Notes under the pieces: generated by a model | What the model was told of the DNA's origin: nothing | What the model saw: only the letters and a program-made list of their open reading frames with translations | The model's database searches: none | From: Bacillus sp. ISL-45 | GTDB taxonomy: Bacteria > Bacillota > Bacilli > Bacillales > Cytobacillaceae | Direction of reading: 5' to 3' | Length of the DNA: 64,000 nt | NCBI RefSeq assembly: GCF_018613195.1 | Contig: NZ_JAGGQQ010000001.1 | Coordinates: 170,911-234,910, forward strand | Made by a program: the position numbers and the translations under genes | In this document: piece by piece, positions 18,548 through 26,346 of the stretch | How positions within the stretch are numbered: the first letter of the stretch is position 1 | Layout of the letters: each line of letters begins with the position of its first letter

Positions 18548-19392
18548 ATGGATAACCTTTTAATATCTAGTAGTCTATAAATCAAGAAAAACGGCGTGAA
18601 AAACAGGATACAGCTGAACACAAACAGCTCGACAGAAACATGCTTGATATTGAACAGCATCAGGCCATCTAGATTAAAGATGTATTCGACCATCACAAGC
18701 GTCGAAAGCATCATCCAGACAATTGTCTTGAAGTGCCCTTTCAAATTCTGGCTGATATTGCGGACGACATGGAAATTCAGCATATAAAAGTAGGACAGGC
18801 CTTTTGCTTTCGCTAATAATATGTACTGTTTATCTAGCTCTTCAAAAATTTTGAGGACGATGACCTGCGTCAAAAACAGAATAATCGGCAGGCTTAGGCT
18901 GATGAGCGGAAGCAGGACGGCCTGGTTATCGCTTCCGAGCGAGGTCGTCTGGACGAACTTAACCCCAAAGGTTTTAAAAATCCAAATTACTCCTGCCTGG
19001 AGCAGGAACATCCATAGCACATCAGGAATTGACCTGATGATTTCTATGAAGCTTAGAATATAGTCTTTTTTCTTTTCAAAAAAGAGCACGATCAAATAGG
19101 ATAGCAGGAACGCCAGCGCTGTGGCCGCAAACAAGGCCATGCCCAATGTCTTCATAGAATAGAAAAAACGGCCCAGCACCGCCGGCAGCATCTCGTGCTG
19201 GCCATTATAAGTCAAATTGCTCAATGTGAAAATTTTAATGGTCAATTCCTTTATACTGTTAAAATAGCCCGCTGTATCATATGTCAAATCCCTCAAAAGA
19301 ACCGGCAGGCTCCCTATAACAATAAACAGAAGCACGCCTGCTATGTATTGAATAATGATTTTTAATAAGCTCAAAGAACCTGTCTTAACCAT
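18544..19392 (-). CDS. ABC transporter permease, Opp/Dpp B-like
   Basis: Membrane protein of about 282 aa with six predicted segments. The EAA loop 'YILLAKAKGLSYFYMLNFHV' is typical of peptide/nickel-type permeases. I prefer the ATG at 19392, which has AGGAG 8 nt upstream; a GTG at 19417-19419 lacks a good ribosome site. It is coupled to the OppC-like gene by a 4-nt overlap. The diverged loop sequences and the lack of ATPase and solute-binding genes make the substrate unclear. Confidence 0.78.
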   Translation of the reverse strand: MVKTGSLSLLKIIIQYIAGVLLFIVIGSLPVLLRDLTYDTAGYFNSIKELTIKIFTLSNLTYNGQHEMLPAVLGRFFYSMKTLGMALFAATALAFLLSYLIVLFFEKKKDYILSFIEIIRSIPDVLWMFLLQAGVIWIFKTFGVKFVQTTSLGSDNQAVLLPLISLSLPIILFLTQVIVLKIFEELDKQYILLAKAKGLSYFYMLNFHVVRNISQNLKGHFKTIVWMMLSTLVMVEYIFNLDGLMLFNIKHVSVELFVFSCILFFTPFFLIYRLLDIKRLSI

Positions 19393-19471
19393 TTTTTTAT
19401 CTCCTAAATTGAAATTCACCTCTCATTATATGAAATTTTTAGGTGATATTACAGTAATTCCTAAGTTGGGG

Positions 19472-19960
19472 TCAGGATTTCTTCTTTTTCACAAGATGAT
19501 AAAAAACAAGCAGCATGCTCTGAACAAAGAGATAGATTGGGAATGACCACTTCATTTCGTAGCCTTTGTCATAATGCATCATGCCAAGCTTGAGACCGAT
19601 CCATTCCATCAGTACTGATATGGCCGACCATAATACAATATACAGAACCGTCCTTTTTCCGGAAATCCTCAATTTTACATAGAAATAAATAAAAAAATAA
19701 CTGTAGGGGCCATACGATATATAACTCAAAAAATCAATGAATTGATAGGAAGAATCATCATTCACATCGTAAAAATCCCATGGCTTCACACTGATGGTGT
19801 GGTCGAAGAACAGGACAGTATTAACTCCAAAGAAATAAAAGGCTATCGCCTCCAGCTTTCTGAAAATTTTCGGTGCAAGCCAGACAGCAGCGTGCAGTCC
19901 AATAAGGCTGCCAATAATAAACCACTCATTTTCATTAAAAGCGTGCTCATATACCTTCAT
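19472..19960 (-). CDS. Small membrane protein, CBO0543-like (paralogue 1)
   Basis: Uncharacterised protein of about 162 aa with five predicted membrane segments. The C-terminal part ('MEWIGLKLGMMHYDKGYEMK' then 'FPIYLFVQSMLLVFYHL') resembles the same part of the next protein upstream, so the two are paralogues. The ATG at 19960 has AGGAGAG 8 nt upstream. Its start lies within the end of the neighbour's gene. The pattern recalls the CBO0543 family of Firmicute membrane proteins, often found as pairs. Function is unknown. Confidence 0.65.
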   Translation of the reverse strand: MKVYEHAFNENEWFIIGSLIGLHAAVWLAPKIFRKLEAIAFYFFGVNTVLFFDHTISVKPWDFYDVNDDSSYQFIDFLSYISYGPYSYFFIYFYVKLRISGKRTVLYIVLWSAISVLMEWIGLKLGMMHYDKGYEMKWSFPIYLFVQSMLLVFYHLVKKKKS

Positions 19961-20429
19961 GGTTGTTACTCTCCTGGACATTATTAGGCAAAATCATTTT
20001 CATGACCCCCAGGGCGACTAACAGATAAAATGCATCAACAATGCCACTGAACCCCAGGTTCCAGTGGGTATATTTGAGGATCCCGAAAGAGATATTCAGC
20101 CAGTCAAACCCGATTAAAATGAATGTAAATAATAAATAAAGAAATATTTTATTTTTTCCGGATTCCTGCCTTAAGTAAAAATTGATAAATATAATGACAA
20201 CAGCAGGCAGAAAAAGGTTTCGATAAAGCAAAAATGAAAGATAATCCCAATGCCCTCCAGACTTCTCCATCAAATGAAATTTCATTCGTACCAATGTCAG
20301 GTAATTGGTTGCAATAAAAATCGTCACCATATATAAAATCGAATTCCGCAGAAAGTTAAGTGGTTTTCGTATGTAAAATAAACTATGAATGACCAGAATC
20401 GCAATTGTAAGATAAAGTGGAAGAGCCAT
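19947..20429 (-). CDS. Small membrane protein, CBO0543-like (paralogue 2)
   Basis: Uncharacterised protein of 160 aa with about five hydrophobic helices. It has a C-terminal 'FDWLNISFGILKYTHWNLGF' segment that matches the corresponding part of its downstream partner in pattern (Trp at the helix end, G-x-L/M-x-Y, then an aromatic turn). It overlaps that gene by 14 nt, so translation is coupled. No enzymatic motif is visible. Confidence 0.65.
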   Translation of the reverse strand: MALPLYLTIAILVIHSLFYIRKPLNFLRNSILYMVTIFIATNYLTLVRMKFHLMEKSGGHWDYLSFLLYRNLFLPAVVIIFINFYLRQESGKNKIFLYLLFTFILIGFDWLNISFGILKYTHWNLGFSGIVDAFYLLVALGVMKMILPNNVQESNNHEGI

Positions 20430-20499
20430 AAAAACATCCTTAATTAGAATTAGTTTCTACCTGTTAGCTTTGTCCAAACGCAGTAATTCCTATCCATAA

Positions 20500-20538
20500 A
20501 AACAAAACTAAGCATACAGCTTGATGCTGTATGCCTAA
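20500..20538 (-). terminator. Terminator of the MATE gene
   Basis: GCATACAGC at 20512-20520, loop TTGAT, GCTGTATGC. On the minus strand U-rich GUUUUGUUUUU follows. Confidence 0.88.
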
Positions 20539-20541
20539 GGT

Positions 20542-21981
20542 TTAATAGTTGTTTGCACAGGCAGACATGTTTTCTTTTGTGGTTTGCGGGTGGCAGTGTG
20601 ATTCTGGATCTGGCGCTTTTTCGAGTGCCATCCATTTCCCCCGCTTGAATTGGATAGCAAGGACAATGGCACGGAAAGCAATGTCGGCGCCAATCGCGAT
20701 CCAGACGCCCGGAAGGCCCCAGCCCAGCTTGATTCCCAGAAGATAGACTAGCACGGTCCGAACAGCCCACATCCCGAATCCTGTCAGGTACATCGGGAAC
20801 TTGGTGTTGTTCGCACCCTGGAAGGCACCTGTCAGGACCATCAGTACGGCTAGGAATGGCTGGAAAACTCCTGAGATTTTCAGTGCTGTACCGATATTGT
20901 TGATAACCTGCTGATCTTCGGTAAAAAAGCTGCCGGCCCAGTCGCCGAGGAAAAATAGCAGAGCACCGAGTACAGTCATCGAGCCGACTGTGAGATAAGT
21001 CGATAATCTGGCATAATGCTTGGCCTCCTCAAGATTCCCCGCTCCGATTTGCTGCCCGACGAGGATAGTTGCCGCTGTCGCAAATCCATACCCGATCATA
21101 TAAGAAAATACCTCTACATTCCCGGCAATCTGGTGGGCGGCAAATGCATTAGTCCCGAGGGCCACGACGAAACCGAAATAAACGATTTGCCCCGCGCGCA
21201 TGACCAGCCTCTCACCTGCAGCTGGAGCTCCCAGGGTTGTCAGCTCCATCAAATGAGTCTTGTCAATGCTCCAGTAATCCTTGCGGAAAGTAAGCGTTTC
21301 TGTTCGATTCACATAGTAAAATAACGCAATGCTGCCAATCAGCCGTGAGAATACCGTGGCCAATGCGGCTCCGACAATCCCCATTTCAGGTATGAACAAG
21401 AACCCGAAGATGAGAACGTAATCCAAAACAGCATTGATAATATTGATGACAATACTGACCTTCATCGGAGATTTTGTGTCGCCTGCCCCGCGAAGGATGG
21501 CGCTTAAGACAAACATAAAACTCATCACAATGGACGGAATTCCGACAATCCTGAAATAAAGGGCTCCTGCCTCGAGCACTTCCGCTTCTATGCCCATAAG
21601 CTTCAGCAGCGGCTCTGCAAATATCATCGTTATGATTCCTGTTAAAATACCAAAAATCGCTGCAAGGACGATCGATTGCTGTGAAATATGCCGGGCTTTT
21701 TCCGGCAGGTTCGCACCCAGGAAGTTCGCAATCCTGACATTGGCCGCTACCCCGATTGCCATGAACAAGGCAAAATAAATAGCGAGGACTGCATTGGTTA
21801 CCCCTACTGCAGAGACTTCGGCCAGCCCAATTTTAGAAACAAAGTACGTGTCAACAAATCCGAGGACCGTCTGGAAAAAATTCTCGATAACCGCCGGGAT
21901 TGCCAGCACAGTAATGATTTTCAGCCGCCCTCTGTCTGTTTGCGGCATGCTGATATTCCCTTCAATGACTTTATCTTTCAA
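20542..21981 (-). CDS. MATE family multidrug/cation efflux protein
   Basis: Twelve-helix exporter of about 479 aa, with two homologous MatE halves. Visible features are 'LAIPAVIENFFQTVLGFVDT' (helix 1), 'AILRGAGDTKSPMKVSIVIN' after helix 6, and the second-half equivalent 'VLTGAFQGANNTKFPMYL'. Family members exchange Na+ or H+ for cationic drugs. The TTG at 21981 sits 9 nt after AAGGAGG; upstream in-frame starts overlap the terminator of the preceding gene. Substrate is not predictable. Confidence 0.9.
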   Translation of the reverse strand: MKDKVIEGNISMPQTDRGRLKIITVLAIPAVIENFFQTVLGFVDTYFVSKIGLAEVSAVGVTNAVLAIYFALFMAIGVAANVRIANFLGANLPEKARHISQQSIVLAAIFGILTGIITMIFAEPLLKLMGIEAEVLEAGALYFRIVGIPSIVMSFMFVLSAILRGAGDTKSPMKVSIVINIINAVLDYVLIFGFLFIPEMGIVGAALATVFSRLIGSIALFYYVNRTETLTFRKDYWSIDKTHLMELTTLGAPAAGERLVMRAGQIVYFGFVVALGTNAFAAHQIAGNVEVFSYMIGYGFATAATILVGQQIGAGNLEEAKHYARLSTYLTVGSMTVLGALLFFLGDWAGSFFTEDQQVINNIGTALKISGVFQPFLAVLMVLTGAFQGANNTKFPMYLTGFGMWAVRTVLVYLLGIKLGWGLPGVWIAIGADIAFRAIVLAIQFKRGKWMALEKAPDPESHCHPQTTKENMSACANNY

Positions 21982-22013
21982 CACATCCAACCTCCTTATC
22001 TTGGAACTAAAAG

Positions 22014-22038
22014 AAAAGCACACTATGACAGTGTGCAT
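22014..22038 (-). terminator. Terminator of the His-rich protein gene
   Basis: GCACACT, loop ATGAC or GTCAT, AGTGTGC forms a perfect 7-bp stem, followed on the minus strand by UUUUCUUUU. Confidence 0.8.
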
Positions 22039-22054
22039 TTGTTTTTAGCATGGC

Positions 22055-22939
22055 CTACTTCTGGACCTCTATGACAAAAGGAGCGGTATAGAGTTTGCCT
22101 TTATACTTGAACTGTCCCAAGATTTTGTACAACCCTTTGCGAGGGAAACTTGTCATATACTCAACTTCTGGGCCTTTTGTGTTTTCATCGGCAGGATGGA
22201 CATGCAGGAACTCATTCATATCCTCACTGACAATCACCACATGCCCCGCAGAGCCAAGATAAGGCTCGAGTTCAGTAATTGGGCTGCCATCCCCATCGCT
22301 GAGTGCAAAAATCAACTTTAGATGCTCATTAACCTTAGCTTCAGGGAGGATAAGCTCGATTTCAAGATCATCTACTCTCTTTTTCAGAACCTTATCAGCG
22401 TTAATCTCTTCATTGGATTCTGCTCCAGTCACGACAAGCTCATGCGATGCCAGCTGTTGATCCGCCCCTTCAGGCAGGAAGTCTGCATACAGCTTATATC
22501 TCCCTGCTTTGGGGAAGGTCGTCTTAACCTGGAACCTGCCCTTTCCGAGATATGCAGGATGAAGGTGCAAGAACACAGATAAATCCTTTTTGATTGCCAG
22601 AAGGTGCATTTCCTTTTCATGGACTACAGAGAACCCCTCAATAGCCTGGCCTGCTGTATCTTTGATTTCCAGGAGGATGTCCGTCTCCTTATTGGTTTCA
22701 GCTGTCACAGGGTTTGAGGTCCAATCGACCTGCACTCCGGCTGCTTTCTTCTCCCCTGCAAGCTGGCCGTGTCCCTCGTGGCCGCCATGACCAGAGTGGG
22801 AATCTTGCGTACCCTGTTCCGGATGATGGCCATGATTCTCATGCATGGCACCGCCGGCCTGGCTGCTGTCTCCATGTAAGCCGTCTTGCTGTGAATGGCT
22901 GTTTTGATTGCCACTGACATGTTCAGGTTTACGATTCAT
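22055..22939 (-). CDS. His-rich protein with two tandem copies of an HP-box beta domain, probably metal-related
   Basis: Protein of 294 aa. The first ~60 residues are rich in His, Gly, Gln and Ser ('HENHGHHPEQGTQDSHSGHG'), a typical Cu/Zn-binding tail. Two similar beta-sandwich units follow: about 90-175 with 'VFLHLHPAYLGKGRFQVKTT' and 195-290 with 'EFLHVHPADENTKGPEVEYM'. Each ends in a 'FPKAGRYKLYADF' / 'FPRKGLYKILGQF' strand pattern. No signal peptide or membrane segment is visible, so it seems cytoplasmic or exported unusually. AGGAGG-type site CGGAGG lies 8 nt before the ATG. It is cotranscribed with the gene 24 nt upstream and divergent from a multicopper oxidase. Copper binding is inferred. 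Confidence 0.7.
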   Translation of the reverse strand: MNRKPEHVSGNQNSHSQQDGLHGDSSQAGGAMHENHGHHPEQGTQDSHSGHGGHEGHGQLAGEKKAAGVQVDWTSNPVTAETNKETDILLEIKDTAGQAIEGFSVVHEKEMHLLAIKKDLSVFLHLHPAYLGKGRFQVKTTFPKAGRYKLYADFLPEGADQQLASHELVVTGAESNEEINADKVLKKRVDDLEIELILPEAKVNEHLKLIFALSDGDGSPITELEPYLGSAGHVVIVSEDMNEFLHVHPADENTKGPEVEYMTSFPRKGLYKILGQFKYKGKLYTAPFVIEVQK

Positions 22940-22962
22940 CTTCTCAACCTCCGTTTTGCAAG

Positions 22963-23481
22963 TTATTCTTCCATCATATGGCTGAAATGATTCACTACTT
23001 TCTTTTGTTCTTCCGGTGTGCCTAGCGGGGTTACGTCCGCTTTATTTTCCTTAAGGAACTCAGTGATCATGTTCAACAGCTGCACTTGCTGCAGAGCCAT
23101 TTCGATATGTGTTTGCTTGACTCTTGGATCCTTCATCTTTAATGCAGACACGAAATTATCTTTTGCCATTGCCTCTGTTGAAGCCTTGATTTCCATGGCG
23201 ATATGCCTGTCCATTTTCTGGGTTCCTCTCGTTGTTGTTTCTAATTGATCTTGCGGGATTTCATCGAAATCAGGCAGCTTCTCAAAGTCGCTTTCATCTG
23301 GATCAAGCATGTCCATCATGATACGCACATGGCTTCTCATGATTCCAACTTTTTTATTAAGCAACTCTATTAATTTTTCATCCTTTGCTTCTTTTCCCAA
23401 AAGCTTTACTTTCATGATCATGCCGTCATGGGCGGGTAAGTGGGATGTGATCAACCCTAAATCAGACGCTGGAAGTAACAT
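22963..23481 (-). CDS. Helical protein, possibly CotF/ferritin-like
   Basis: All-helical acidic protein of 172 aa with 'LITSHLPAHDGMIMKVKLLG' near the N terminus, a long middle helix 'KVGIMRSHVRIMMDMLDPDE', and the C-terminal 'QTHIEMALQQVQLLNMITEF'. The two helical pairs recall the CotF-type spore-coat/ferritin-like fold, but I cannot establish this from sequence alone. AAGGAGG lies 8 nt before the ATG. It is the first gene of a two-gene operon with the His-rich protein and faces the multicopper oxidase gene. Several Met and His residues could bind metal. Confidence 0.55.
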   Translation of the reverse strand: MLLPASDLGLITSHLPAHDGMIMKVKLLGKEAKDEKLIELLNKKVGIMRSHVRIMMDMLDPDESDFEKLPDFDEIPQDQLETTTRGTQKMDRHIAMEIKASTEAMAKDNFVSALKMKDPRVKQTHIEMALQQVQLLNMITEFLKENKADVTPLGTPEEQKKVVNHFSHMMEE

Positions 23482-23691
23482 ATGAATTTCCTCCTTTTTA
23501 ATCGTTGTCTCAAATTACAACTACCACCTTGAGGGAAGCCTAAACTCCATAGAAAATGCATATTTAGCTGAAAGGGCCCTAATTGTTTGCAATACTATTT
23601 TGGTGCTTATAAAATACTTTACGAGGTATATATAAGATTAAAGATTATGAAGCATCATAAGGACGAGCAGGACTTCTAAGGAGGAGCAAAA

Positions 23692-25218
23692 GTGAAAAAG
23701 GTACTCATAGCAGCAATCATCATTCTAGTATTAGTCATAGCCGGCGGCTGGTTTTTCATGAGAAACATGGGCGGTATGGGCGGAAATATGCCCGGCCAGG
23801 GCGGCGGCATGATGAACGGCGGAGGTATGGGAAATGGCGGCATGATGGGCGGAGGTTCAGGCGAGGTTGAGGATATGAAGAATGACTCTTTTGGAGAGGC
23901 AGAAAAACCTCTGCCGATTCCGCCAATCCTTGAAGATGAGAATCCAGACCCTGGCAAGGCAGAATTCACTCTTGTTTCCCAAAAAGGATCTGTGGAATTT
24001 TTAGCAGGTAAAGCAACAGACACGTTTGGCTACAATGGGGATTATTTAGGACCGGTCATCCGTGTGAAGAAGGGTGACGATGTCTCCGTCAAGGTGAAAA
24101 ATGAGCTGGATGAAGCGACAACACTTCACTGGCATGGACTCGAAGTGGATGGCGAGGATGACGGCGGGCCGCATAGCGGAATTAAGCCGGATACCACGTG
24201 GAATCCGGAATTCACCATCGAACAAAACGCAGCCACATTATGGTACCACCCTCACCTGCTCCATAAAACAGGTGAACATGTGTACAAGGGACTTGCCGGG
24301 TTATTTTTAATCGATGATGAGGAAAGTGAGAAGCTTGATCTGCCTGACGAATATGGCGTGAATGATATTCCGCTCATAGTCCAGGATAAGCAGCTCGATG
24401 AAAATGGCCAGTTTGAGTATGATTTAAGTATGCACGATGTGATGATGGGCCTTCAGGGGGACACGATCATGGTCAATGGAGCCATCAACCCCTATGTAGA
24501 GGTACCAAAAGGCAAGGTGCGCTTCCGGCTGCTGAATGGATCGAATGCGCGGATCTACCAATTCGCACTGAGCAATGGGCAGGAATTTTACCAGATTGGT
24601 ACAGATGGCGGACTTTTGGAAGAACCGGTAAAGATGAATAGCCTAGTGTTGAGTTCGGCGGAGCGGGCCGAATTAATCGTCGATTTTTCCGAGTATGAAG
24701 AGGGCGAAAGTGTTGAACTGACGGATCAAGGTATGTCCTTCATGAAATTTGTTGTGACCGGGGAGGAAAAAGGGCCAAAAGAAATCCCTTCCCAACTAGT
24801 TGACATTCCGGACGCCGATGAATCAATGGCCTCGAGGACGAGGGAGTTTGTCATGTCAGGAATGGGCCGAAATGTCACCATCAATGGCAAACAAATGGAT
24901 ATGGACCGGATTGACGAACAGCTGAAACTTCATGACACCGAGATCTGGGAAATTTCAAACGAGGGAATGGGAATGATGGGGAATAACATGGGAATGGCCC
25001 ACCCCTTCCACGGACACGGCACCCAATTCCTGATTCTTGACCGGGACGGCAATCCCCCGCCTGCCAACGAACGCGGCTGGAAGGATACGATTTTGGTCGA
25101 GCCAGGCGAAAAAGTGAGGGCCATCGCCACCTTCGACCATAAAGGACTGTTCATGTACCACTGTCATATCCTCGAACATGAAGATGCCGGGATGATGGGA
25201 CAGTTTAATGTAGAATAA
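23692..25218 (+). CDS. Multicopper oxidase (CueO/SufI/laccase-like), membrane-anchored
   Basis: Oxidase of 508 aa that would oxidise Cu(I), Mn(II) or phenolics with reduction of O2 to water. A single N-terminal membrane anchor or signal (~2-22) is followed by a Gly/Met-rich stretch of ~25 residues ('MGGNMPGQGGGMMNGGG'), a likely copper-binding tail. The four copper motifs are in order: 'HWHGLEVDG' (~142), 'WYHPHLLHKTGEH' (~181), 'HPFHGHGTQF' (~438) and 'HCHILEHEDAGM' (~488). All T1, T2 and T3 ligands are present. The start is GTG 23692 with AAGGAGGAG upstream. It is divergent from the His-rich/CotF-like pair, so the three probably form a metal-detoxification or spore-coat oxidation group. Confidence 0.93.
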   Translation: MKKVLIAAIIILVLVIAGGWFFMRNMGGMGGNMPGQGGGMMNGGGMGNGGMMGGGSGEVEDMKNDSFGEAEKPLPIPPILEDENPDPGKAEFTLVSQKGSVEFLAGKATDTFGYNGDYLGPVIRVKKGDDVSVKVKNELDEATTLHWHGLEVDGEDDGGPHSGIKPDTTWNPEFTIEQNAATLWYHPHLLHKTGEHVYKGLAGLFLIDDEESEKLDLPDEYGVNDIPLIVQDKQLDENGQFEYDLSMHDVMMGLQGDTIMVNGAINPYVEVPKGKVRFRLLNGSNARIYQFALSNGQEFYQIGTDGGLLEEPVKMNSLVLSSAERAELIVDFSEYEEGESVELTDQGMSFMKFVVTGEEKGPKEIPSQLVDIPDADESMASRTREFVMSGMGRNVTINGKQMDMDRIDEQLKLHDTEIWEISNEGMGMMGNNMGMAHPFHGHGTQFLILDRDGNPPPANERGWKDTILVEPGEKVRAIATFDHKGLFMYHCHILEHEDAGMMGQFNVE

Positions 25219-25223
25219 ATGTT

Positions 25224-25252
25224 GAGCTCCGGTTTTTACCGGGGCTTTTTTG
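25224..25252 (+). terminator. Terminator of the multicopper oxidase gene
   Basis: AGCTCCGGT, loop of T, ACCGGGGCT, then six T. Confidence 0.9.
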
Positions 25253-25400
25253 CGAAAAAAAATAGCATAAGCCCGGGAGACTTATGCTGGTTTCTTGAGG
25301 CTTACAATCTAATGAGGTTTCTTCCACCAATTCTTTAGTGAAATAAGTAGATTTTTTACAGATCAATCAGCTTTATAACTTATAGTCAGCTGGAATGAAC

Positions 25401-25547
25401 TTATTTACGGTTAGGATTCATTTATTTACGGTTGGAATCCATTTATTTACGGTTGGAATCCATTTATTTACGGTTGGAACTATTTTATCAACGGTTGGAG
25501 CTTTTTTATCGACGGTTGCAGCCAATTTAACTACGGTTGAAACACAA
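25401..25547. repeat. 21-bp phased intergenic array A3 (seven units)
   Basis: The tetramer ACGG occurs at 25407, 25428, 25449, 25470, 25491, 25512 and 25533, every interval exactly 21 bp. Units read TTATTTACGGTT followed by GGAATCC-like sequence. The middle copies are nearly identical; the outer ones diverge outside ACGGTT. It lies between convergent genes. No leader of the A1 type is evident. The remainder of the 400-bp gap contains only the oxidase terminator. Confidence 0.92.
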
Positions 25548-25619
25548 TGGGCTTTTTAGCAATAATGGAGCAAGGAATTGCCAGCAGCCCTATTTACTTA
25601 AGTTGCTGCTTTATTCTTG

Positions 25620-26246
25620 CTAACTCAATTGCTCCATGAGCTGTTCTTTTCCGATCCGCTTGATGAATTTGTACATTTGCTCGCGTTTTCTTCCTTGCTC
25701 ACTATAGATTTCGATCAATCTGTCTACCTTTTGATAAAGTTCATCAGGTGTCAGCTGTTCGAATAAAAGGGTTCCAGCTGCAGCGTCCTGGCCCTTTGAT
25801 TTTCCGCCCGCATAGAGATTGTAGCCATCGTTAATTTTCATAATCCCGATGTCATAGATCAGCGGTTCACCGCAGCCAACCGGGCAGCCCGTATAGGCTG
25901 GTTTCAGGGTAAAAGGAACAGCTTTTCCGACAATCCTATTGTTGAGTTCGATTGCGACCGGCATCCCTTCCTCCTCAGCTCCTTTGCAAAAATTGCAGGT
26001 GCGCAGGCTTTTCACGAAGCTTCCGACCGGATAGCAGCTGAGTCCCGCCAGTTCAAATTCTGCGATTGCTTCATCTTTTCTGCTTTCCGGAATTTCGATA
26101 TACAGCTGCTGAAACGTTGTCAGCTCCAGCTCCTGATCGTCTTCCAGGTATTTTGCCAGGACGATCAGTTGTTTGGCATTCAGCTTTGCTCCAAAATTTA
26201 TGCCGCCGTTAACGGCCAGCTTGATTGTTTTTTCTGTTGCTTCCAA
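25620..26246 (-). CDS. Short nitrite/sulfite reductase-like siroheme/4Fe-4S protein
   Basis: Protein of 208 aa, about half the length of a normal siroheme reductase subunit. An N-terminal ferredoxin-like half-domain ('LVNGGINFGAKL'-like start, 'ELTTFQQLYIEIPE') is followed by cysteine motifs 'CNFCKGAEEEG' (~83) and 'TGCPVGCGEP' (~118), the usual cluster region. Charged residues after the motifs ('YAGGKSKGQDAA') fit siroheme phosphate binding. The TTG at 26246 lies 11 nt after AAGGAGG. It is monocistronic. It could be a redox enzyme for nitrite or sulfite, or a cluster-carrying accessory protein; activity cannot be assigned. Confidence 0.72.
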   Translation of the reverse strand: MEATEKTIKLAVNGGINFGAKLNAKQLIVLAKYLEDDQELELTTFQQLYIEIPESRKDEAIAEFELAGLSCYPVGSFVKSLRTCNFCKGAEEEGMPVAIELNNRIVGKAVPFTLKPAYTGCPVGCGEPLIYDIGIMKINDGYNLYAGGKSKGQDAAAGTLLFEQLTPDELYQKVDRLIEIYSEQGRKREQMYKFIKRIGKEQLMEQLS

Positions 26247-26346
26247 TTACCTTCAATCCTCCTTCACCGTTTTATGGAATAAATTTATTTCCATCATACC
26301 GTGAAAAAATGGAGAATGTGTGGATTTTTTTAAATGGACGATGTTG

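Noticed and set aside
25401-25547. CRISPR array
   Set aside because: The period is 21 bp, with only ~11 bp conserved and ~10 bp variable. There are no 24-37-bp repeats with unique spacers and no cas genes nearby.
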